This document shows, piece by piece, positions 56,778 through 64,000 of a stretch of 64,000 nucleotides of DNA; the stretch's first letter is position 1, and each line of letters begins with the position of its first letter. The notes beneath the pieces were generated by a model, which was not told the origin of the DNA, did no database searches, and saw only the letters and a program-made list of their open reading frames with translations. Made by a program: the position numbers and the translations under genes. This stretch comes from Nilaparvata lugens (taxonomy: Eukaryota; Arthropoda; Insecta; Hemiptera; Delphacidae): assembly GCF_014356525.2 (NCBI RefSeq), contig NC_052514.1, positions 1,655,831-1,719,830 on the forward strand. The letters are read 5' to 3'.

Positions 56778-57285
56778 CTGAAACATAGAGACAATGGAAC
56801 AGTTGAGAAGCTTGCTTTTGGTTTTAGAAGGGTATCATTTTGTGTCTTTAAAAATATGAGAATGAGGTTCAAATTTATGAATTCAGTCAATTCAATTGAC
56901 AAATTCTGAAACATAGATACAATGGAACAGTTGAGAGGCTTGCTTTTGGTTTCATAAGGGTATCATTTTGTGTTTCAAAAATATATGAGAGAGAGGTTAA
57001 AATTCATGAATTTTGTCAATTAAATTAACAAATTCTGAAACATAGATACAATGGAACAGCTGAGAGGCTTGCTTTTGGTTTCAGAAGGGTATCATTTTGT
57101 GTCTTTAAAGTATGAGGAAAAGGTTAAAATTTATGAATTTTGTCAATTCAATTGACAAATTCTGAAACATAGATACAATGGAACAGTTGAGAGGCTTGCT
57201 TTTGGTTTCAGAAGGGTATCATTTTGTGTCTTTAAAGTATGAGAAAAAGGTTCAAATTATGAATTCTATAAATTTAATTGTATGT
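56778..57285 (-). repeat. 128-bp tandem array (about 4 units) that duplicates the unc-5 splice acceptor
   Basis: Four near-identical units begin at 56776, 57033, 57160 and 56904 (periods 128, 129 and 127). The unit next to the exon supplies the real acceptor. Each of the other three repeats the same TATCTATGTTTCAG context, giving extra AG sites with exon starts at 56905, 57034 and 57161. Each extra site is followed by AATTTGTCAATTGA, which has a stop in the phase used by the gene. The array is intronic and abuts the exon's 5' boundary. Confidence 0.85.
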
Positions 57286-57442
57286 TCTCTATTCAATTTT
57301 ATTTCATTCATATTCCTCAATCTCCATAATCTATAGTGAGGTCCACGTTTTAATGGCAGTGGAGAAAGATAGGAGAGCAACGTTGCCGAACCTCTGTCTT
57401 GTCAATGCCTTCTATGGGCGGTGGCTGATACAGGTTTATTGA

Positions 57443-57725
57443 TCCTATCATATTAAGCGAGCAATTTCTGTATATCTGTTCATATTTTTTTATCTGGTTA
57501 TTTATCTTCAACGGATCTCGAAAACAACTCTAACGATATTCACGAAATTTGGAACATTGTAGGTTTATGATATAAAAATTCGATTGCACTAGGTCTCATC
57601 CTTGAGAAAACTCGCTAAACGACATTAAAAGGATATTCCATCCTTGGCTGAAACAGCTGAGACGTTCGTCGTCTGTGGATAGTAAAAAGTGAGCGAGTGA
57701 TTCTGTGGAAAATCAAAATATCGCA
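57443..57725 (+). mobile_element. Helitron-like 5' terminal fragment, inside MITE-A
   Basis: It starts TCCTATCATATTAAGCGAGC preceded by A and follows the block order of the copy at 1242. Confidence 0.5.
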
Positions 57726-57820
57726 TCCCCGAAATTCATAAGCTGACGTATAGCCAGCTGTAAAATATGAACACGATCATTTTAGAGATTTGTGTTCTGT
57801 TTATCAATAAATAAAAATAA

Positions 57821-58678
57821 CAAGTGAAGCTTGGTGTCCAAATATTGTAATATTAACTGTTCATTCTCGTTTAAAATAATCAACTATATTTTATTAATCA
57901 AGAAACTATATTACATTACATTACATTTATTAAATAACTTAATCACAACATCAAATTAATGATTGGGAGAGAATCAACAGGATAAACCCAAAACTGTTCC
58001 TCTCCCTAATTTTGATAAAAATAGTTCAAATGAGGTTATGGAAACACTTTTATAAAGATCACAAAAATTTACAGTCCAAATATACATTATACAAGAAAAT
58101 TTGTATCTCGGTTGATCAGAAAGATGAAACAAATTATTATTACACTTGAAAATGCATTAATAAATTGAGAAATATTAAAAAACTTGATAAATTTGAAGCC
58201 AGAAAAATCACAAAAACATTCACTATCAGCATATGATAAACACCATAAATAACAAGTGAAGCTTGGTGTCCCAATATTGTAATATTAACTGTTCATTCTC
58301 GTTTAAAATAATCAACTATATTTTATTAATCAAGAAACTATATTACATTACATTACATTTATTACATTCCTTAATCACAACATCAATTAATGATTGGGAG
58401 AGATCAACAGGATAAACCCAAAACTGTTTCTCCCCTAATTTTGATAAAAATAGTCCAAGTGAGGTTATGAAAACACTTTTATAAAGATCACAAAAATTTA
58501 CAGCCCAAATATACATTATACAAGAAAATTTGTATCTCGGTTGATCAGAAAGATGAAACAAATTATTATTACACTCGAAAATGCATTAATAATTGTAAAA
58601 TATTAAAAAACTTGATAAATTTGAAGCCAGAAAAATCACAAAAACATTCACTATCAGCATATGATAAACAACTTGATA
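57821..58678 (+). repeat. 432-bp tandem duplication
   Basis: The two units, 57821-58252 and 58253-about 58678, are nearly identical apart from a few short indels. High identity suggests a recent event. Confidence 0.8.
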
Positions 58679-58877
58679 ACTTTATATTTTCCATAATGAA
58701 TTTTCATAACTAAGATGTGATATTTTGTTAATGAATTATCAATTCTACATCGCTATTAGACGATCTGGCAACAGATCAAAGCGAGAAAGAGATAGCGCTA
58801 TCAGCTTTGTCGAATGATAGACAAGGATAGCAACACCAATGTTAATCAAACACTGCCATTATAACGTGGACCTCACT

Positions 58878-60029
58878 AAAACAACGATATCACTTCAAAC
58901 CAACATAACTTGCACAGCCGAACAATGGGACTTGAATAAGTCGAAGGACTTGATTCAAATAAGTCACAGGCACTTAGCAAGCCGGCCAACTTAGCATAAG
59001 TAAGCAGGACTTTGACCACATATATACTGCTATAATACTTTAAACCTTTATAGGACTTTATACCTTCGTATAACTTTGAACCTCTATAACACATGCAAGT
59101 TCGCAATTTACGATACAGCCCCTATAAAGTATACATGAATGCATTGATCTATATATACATGAATGTATCTATTATATATACATATGATCTATGTACTATA
59201 TCATATACTAAAGAATAACATATTTACATCAATGCATTGATCTATATACTTACATATCTGTATTCTATATACTATATATGGACATATGATCCCTGTACTA
59301 TATCATATACTAGGGAATAAAATTTACATCAAAGCATTGATTTATATACTTATGTATCTATGAGATAGACATATGATCCATATACTTTATCATATACTAG
59401 AGAATAACGTATGTATATGAGTGCATGTCCGCATGTATGATATCAACATGAAATTATGATAAAAAGCATCATTTGAATACGAATGTGACATGTAGACCCT
59501 TATATTCTGAATCGGAACGTTATTCAAATCTGGGATCATGTTGTGGCTTTTTAGAGGAGGAATATGGTGTTGTTTTTGTGAGCTTATATACTTGTTTAGT
59601 ATAATCTGAGTTGGTTTGAAGTCTAGGGTATGAGATATGTGGTCTGGTATTGTTTGACGAGAAATATGATTGTTTTTGTGGACCTGTATTTAATAAGGTA
59701 CTGGTTTATCCTGGAAATAGTCATTTGTTTGAACTATGATAACTTATAGTTTTGTTCCTTGACGTGTATGATCTAGACTTATTTAACTAGACTCAATTTT
59801 AGATTACAGTGTTCTTTGTCATATCAACCTTTCCTATTTACAAACAATACATTTTCTTTAATTATAAATAACTTTCTTAATATAAATTTGTAGTTAATCA
59901 CTTCAAGCCAGGTTTGCAGTCCTTGTAAGTAGATACATTGTCTTGTACATCATTACACAAAGCACATAAATCTATCCTTCTCAAACTTCGGACCGTTTTC
60001 AACTCTTTCTAAGGCAATAAATTTTTAAA
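58878..60029. other. AT-rich sequence; tandem repeat in the middle, otherwise nothing recognisable
   Basis: Apart from the tandem units at 59130-59430, no coding or repeat family is evident. Confidence 0.5.
59130..59430. repeat. ~95-100-bp AT-rich tandem repeat, three units
   Basis: GCATTGATCTATATA recurs at 59141, 59234 and 59334 (variant), with ACTATATCATATACTAR between. Confidence 0.75.
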
Positions 60030-60181
60030 ATTGAAATTAAATACATTTCTACATTGTTAAAAAATGTTATGGCAGCGTTGCAGAGCTAGAAAAGGATAGC
60101 GTTATCTGCTTGGTCGAATAATGGACAAGGATAGCTACACCACTGTTAATCAAATACAGTCATTATAACGTGGACTACACT
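60030..60181 (+). mobile_element. MITE-A distal fragment
   Basis: Blocks AGAGCTAGAAAAGGATAGCG and CATTATAACGTGGACTACAC, ending near 60181. Confidence 0.65.
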
Positions 60182-60535
60182 ATATTGGAGGAGAGAAAGA
60201 CGATAATATACAGTAGGGAAAATAGGGAAAAAGAGAAAGAAGGGGGATTGAACAGAAAAGAATAGGGAGAAGAAAACTGTAACAAAAAGAAACAAAAACA
60301 AGGAGAGCAGAGACAAAATCGTGAGTGTCGTGCTAGATAGAGACAGAACCACTCAGACGTGATCGTGATAATCGTCATCAACATGACACATCATCCAAGA
60401 GTCATGAAGTGGAAGAACAAAAGAAAAGCAAGGAGAAGGAGAAGAAGAAAAACAAGAAGAGAAGAGAAAAAGAAGAATTTAGTAGAGTGGCATGGACCAC
60501 CTGTATATTGCTCCATAGTAGCAATGAAGCATATA

Positions 60536-60715
60536 GTGAGGTCCACGTTATAATGGCAATTGAGAATGATAGAAGAACAGCGTTGCCGATTCTCTGCCTT
60601 GCCACTGCCTTCTATAGAGGATAGCTGATATCGGTATATCTGATGTTATATCAACTATTCATTGTTGTTCAAAATAATCAATTATATTTTATTCGTCAGG
60701 AAAATATATTTTAAC
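60536..60715 (+). mobile_element. MITE-A proximal fragment
   Basis: AGTGAGGTCCACGTTATAAT and CTTGCCACTGCCTTCTATAG, then TTCAAAATAATCAATTATAT. The distal half is missing. Confidence 0.68.
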
Positions 60716-60744
60716 TCTAAGGGTGGTTTTTTTTATACAAAATT

Positions 60745-61740
60745 CTGTTATATTTCTCTTTCTTCTTCTTCTTCTTCTTCTTCTTTAAATCTTGCTACTC
60801 CTTTTTCCTTACCAACATCTGTTCTTTTTCTGTTTCTTCTTCCTCCAAACATTTTGCTTCTCCTCTATCTTTATGAACTTCTGTTCTTCCTCTTTTTCTT
60901 CTTTTTCCCAACATCATACTACTCCTTTTTTCATAAACGTCTATCTATCTCTCTTCCTCCTTCTTCTCAACCTCTCCCTACTCCTCTTTCTCTATCAACT
61001 GTTTTCCTCTTTCTTCTCTTTCTCGACATCTTGCTACATCTCCTTGTCTATCTACTTATTCTATCACTCTCTCCCTCTTCTTTTTCCTCTTCGCGACATG
61101 TTGCTCTTCCTCCTTCTCTATTAACGTCTGTGATTATTTTCTTTCTCCTTCTCGACATCTTCCCAGTCCCATTTCTTTATCAACTCCTATTTTCTCTCTC
61201 TCTTTCTTCTTCTCGACCTCTCCCTACTCCTTCATCTTCATCAACACCTGTTTTTTTCTTCTTCTTCCTGACATCTTCCTACTCCTTTTTCTTTATCAAC
61301 TCCTGTTCTCTCTCTTTTTCTTCTCCTTCCCAACATCTTTCTACTCCTTTTTCTCTATCAACCTCTGTTCTTCTCTCTCCCGACATCTTGCTACATCTCC
61401 TTGTCTCTCTACTTATGTTATCACTCTCTCCCTCTTCTTTTTCCTCTTCGCGACATGTTGCTCTTCCTCCTTCTCTATTAACGTCTGTAATTATTTTCTT
61501 TCTTCTTCCCGACATCTTCCCACTCCTTCATCTCCATCAACTTCTGTTCTTCCTCTCTTTCTTCTTCATTCAAATATTTTCCACTCCTCCACCTTAACTA
61601 ACTCTTGTTCTTTTTCTTTTTCCCCATCTTCTTCTCCTTCTTAACATCTTGCTACTCCTTATTCTCTTCCAACTTCTTTTCTTTCTCCATTACCTACTTC
61701 TTCACCACGACATCTCTCTCCTCCTCCTTCTCTATCTCAC
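60745..61740 (+). repeat. CT-rich minisatellite region
   Basis: Degenerate units built around CGACATCTTGCTAC, CTCTATCAACTCCTGTTCT and TTTCTTCTTC. A longer block (CGACATCTTGCTACATCTCC ...) is duplicated at 61024 and 61381. The 311-codon open frame at 60662..61597 is Leu/Ser/Phe low complexity. Confidence 0.85.
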
Positions 61741-62052
61741 TCATTTCGAAACCAGAGCTGATCAGCAGTGAACAGTGTTAATGTGCTTGTATCACAATAT
61801 CATGCACATTGCTAGCTAGAGCATGAATATAGTATGTGATCACATGTAATGTGCATACATTCTCTACTATCTGCTGGCAGCACGACATTGCTTAATGATG
61901 CTCAATAAACTGGTTTTGCACGTTTCTCAGACTCAGCACAAAGTGTATCACTTATCACAATTCATTCATCACATTCAATGCAATAGTAAAAACAAAGTCG
62001 GAGTTAAACTAGAGATGTTTGTCTCAACGTTAAAAGCTGCAGAGAGAGAAAT

Positions 62053-62746
62053 AAATGAGTCTTGAAAGCGAAGTGGTGTGAGTCCATTTTTATTTAAAAT
62101 TTCAGTTCAATTCAGAAATATCATCGGGGACCGAGCTTCGCTCTGGAGTACAAAAGCATACAATTATTTTTAAGAAAGAAGAACTTATAATAACATTCAT
62201 ACAGAAATGTTCTATCTAATCACAGTGAATTGATATTAATTCCCAGAGGAATGCAGAAATTTCCCTTACAAAGGCCCAGTTGCACAAAAGCCGGTTAAAT
62301 TTCAATCCTGATTAACTTCACGTGAACCAAATCAGAGGAGACCGTTTCAAAAAGATGGATCTACTGGAATTAATCAGGATTGAAAATAACCCGGGTTTTC
62401 TGCAACCGGCACTAAGTACCTGATTGAATGATTACAAAAGTTCAACAGCTGAGTCATAATTTTGACACAGTCACACACACATAAACTCGCTCACTCACTT
62501 TCTTCACCAACATACGACGAAATAATTATTATCATCTGTTTTTCCAAGTATGAATAATAATTATCCTTTCAATGTCCTTCAGCGAGTTTTCCCAGGGATG
62601 AGACCTAGTGCAATCGAATCTTTATATTATAAGTTAAACCTACTATGTTCTGAATTTTGTGAGAAACGTTAGAGCCGTTTTCGAGATCCGGTGTAATACA
62701 AACATCTAAACATATAAACAGAAGTTGCTCATTTAATAGTATCGAA
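62053..62746 (-). mobile_element. Helitron-like repeat, copy 2
   Basis: It matches 54706..55451 along its length, including the internal MITE at the same position. The minus-strand start is TCGATACTATTAAATGAGCA. Confidence 0.5.
62273..62412 (+). mobile_element. Palindromic PIF/Harbinger-like MITE inside a Helitron-like repeat (second copy)
   Basis: It is nearly identical to 54929..55067 in sequence and in flanks. Confidence 0.75.
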
Positions 62747-63148
62747 TTTCAGTTCTTATAAGTGTAGGTAAATTGTTGATATTAGAAACTATTTCAAAAA
62801 TCATCATTCTATTGTGAAATATACTTCAATCCTTTAGAACCATTTGTATTATTGGAATGCTTTCTACAATGCTGAAAATCTCACTAAAACCGTTTTCTAG
62901 GATAAATCTAGGCACTTATAGAATGATTAATCATAATTATCATAATCTGATAACTAAAATGACGACTGAAAAGTTTGGTACAGCTTGATAATGACCAGAA
63001 AAATTCACATTTCTCTCAATTGTAGCCTGAATAAATGAGAAAATAGTGAGTTATTTGTAGCTTCATTCGATCAAACATTGAACTTTCTTTCTCATCATGC
63101 TTTTCTCATCTTGTCTTCAAACTCGTTCTACTTTTTTTGGAAAGAGTA

Positions 63149-63172
63149 CTCTCTCTCTCTCTCTCTCTCTTT
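63149..63172 (+). repeat. CT microsatellite
   Basis: Short pure CT run just upstream of an L element. Confidence 0.95.
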
Positions 63173-63180
63173 GCTAGAAT

Positions 63181-63327
63181 TTGGTAGAGAGTTAGTGGAG
63201 AGGATATTTTTAATATTCTTTCCGAAGAATGGACATTGATATGTCTAAAGCTCCGCCAATTTATGTAGATGCATAACAATATGATTACTATCTATAGTTA
63301 TTATATTACAAATTGCTTTTTCATATC
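63181..63327 (+). mobile_element. Repeat family L, 5' half
   Basis: It starts TTGGTAGAGAGTTAGTGG and ends at GCTTTTTCATATC, where a GC-rich palindromic element begins. The 3' half does not reappear before the window ends. Confidence 0.72.
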
Positions 63328-63549
63328 TAAGGGTGCGTACACAAAGAAATGGTTGCCGGCGCCGGAAAACCAGCCGCTGTAAGCGCGTCCGGCTTGAGAA
63401 GAATAACATGGTTTCCAAGTGTGCCCGTACACAGAAACGCCGGTGCCGGCTCAACAAGCGCAACAAGCGCGAGCTGCCGGCGTCAACCGGCAAACAAGTA
63501 TGAAGAGAACATTCTTGTAGCCGGTTTCCAGCAACGGGCTCAGTCTGCG
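63328..63549. repeat. GC-rich inverted-repeat element inserted in L
   Basis: AAGGGTGCGTACACAAAGAA, GGTTGCCGGCGCCGGAAAAC and repeated CGCCGGTGCCGGCTC words form several inverted matches. It follows an L copy interrupted at 63327. Confidence 0.5.
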
Positions 63550-63950
63550 AGTAGGGACGTTCCGATACCGCCATTCTTTCGATACTTGGTATCGAATCGG
63601 TATCGAAAGGAGGGTATCGATATTAGTAAAGTATCGAATGAAAAGTATCGATACCACGAGTATCGAAAGAAAAGCGCGATACCGATACCCCAAGCATCGA
63701 GTGAGCATTAGGTATCGGAATTACCAACCTAAAATACTTATCTACTAACTGCAAAACTGCAATCTATCAAGTATAGTCTCAATAGTCTGTCAAAACAAAG
63801 AAGACCCTCTGGCAAGATGGGAAAATGACTCCAGCTTGGTCAATAAGGGTATCAATACGTTTCTTTCGATACTTTACTAATATCGATACCCTCCTTTCGA
63901 TACCAAGTATCGAAAGAATGGTGGTATCGGAACTGGAACGTCCCTAAAGA
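63550..63950. repeat. GTATCGA-rich inverted repeat (hAT-like ends)
   Basis: TAGGGACGTTCCGATACC at the left and GGAACGTCCCTA at the right. Arms of about 80 bp contain CATTCTTTCGATACTTGGTA and GTATCGATATTAGTAAAGTA. TAGGG-type ends with subterminal repeats resemble hAT MITEs, but an 8-bp duplication was not found. A 33-bp direct repeat (AAGATGGGWAAATGACTC-type) occurs at 63814 and 63951. The open frames on both strands at 63245-63711 reflect symmetry and GC content. Confidence 0.55.
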
Positions 63951-64000
63951 TGGGTAAATGACTCGAGCTCGGTCAATATGGTTCAATTATCAATTTGATT

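Larger units (their letters stand above)
57335..58877 (+). mobile_element. MITE-A copy swollen by a Helitron-like end, LINE-tail fragments and a 432-bp tandem duplication
   Basis: The TIRs AGTGAGGTCCACGTTTTAAT (57335) and ATAACGTGGACCTCACT (58877) are intact, but the interior is about 1.54 kb. It holds a Helitron-like terminus (57443-57725), and a 432-bp unit starting CAAGTGAAGCTTGGTGTCC that is repeated at 57821 and 58253. Each unit contains a family M tail fragment (from about 57912 and 58345) inserted in the MITE-A TTTTATTAATCAAGAAACTA block. Confidence 0.78.

Noticed and set aside
56592..56909. Frames of 64 (minus) and 77 (plus) codons over the upstream unc-5 exon
   Set aside because: They are alternative frames of the real exon. 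The correct frame has no internal start codon near its beginning.
60662..61597. 311-codon plus-strand frame
   Set aside because: Low-complexity CT-rich minisatellite that begins inside a MITE-A fragment.
1..64000. CRISPR array, bacterial operon or integrated phage
   Set aside because: None of the direct repeats has regular unique spacers with a shared short repeat, and there are no prokaryotic genes. All tandem arrays are micro- or minisatellites.

Overview
The window looks like a gene-poor, AT-rich, repeat-dense piece of an insect nuclear genome. The tRNA-headed SINE, LINE, palindromic DNA transposon relics and long CT/TTC tracts resemble what I know of planthopper-like Hemiptera. That placement rests on overall character only and is low confidence. 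No bacterial operon, CRISPR array, rRNA or complete cellular gene is visible.

Only two coding exons could be recognised, and they belong to one gene: the netrin receptor unc-5, on the minus strand. The upstream exon (56555..56777) encodes an acidic stretch and the first half of Ig domain 1. The downstream exon (54387..54580) encodes the second half of that domain. Splice sites, phases and the four domain cysteines all agree. The 5' exons lie above 57 kb or outside the window. Everything from 54386 down to base 1 is best read as one intron of at least 54 kb. It carries one very good recursive-splice-site candidate at 12729/12730 on the gene's strand, followed 67 nt later by a second 5' splice site. 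Directly upstream of the 56777 acceptor, a 4-unit 128-bp tandem array has copied the acceptor itself three times.

Region by region. 1-13 kb: GA/CT tracts, a Helitron-like end, 7-bp-TSD palindromic elements, two copies of a ~600-bp element, a TIR element here called MITE-A, and a SINE/LINE-tail family here called L. 13-31 kb: more MITE-A, TTC and TA arrays, palindromic MITEs, family X repeats and a long hairpin. 31-48 kb: a 54-bp CT-rich minisatellite, L, X and MITE-A copies, a foldback element with an 11-bp target duplication, and a tRNA-derived SINE. 48.2-51.7 kb: a frameshifted CR1/jockey-like LINE (endonuclease plus reverse transcriptase) on the minus strand, inserted into an L copy. 52-64 kb: tandem repeats, a second SINE, nested MITEs, the unc-5 exons, a duplicated ~700-bp Helitron-like segment, CT-rich arrays and GTATCGA-rich inverted repeats.

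The elements are heavily nested. MITE-A copies act as hosts for at least five other element types, which gives a relative insertion order and lets several target-site duplications be read by eye. No new biochemical system was found. The observations most worth testing are the recursive splice site with its putative RS-exon, the multiplied splice acceptor, and the palindromic family with consistent 7-bp target duplications.
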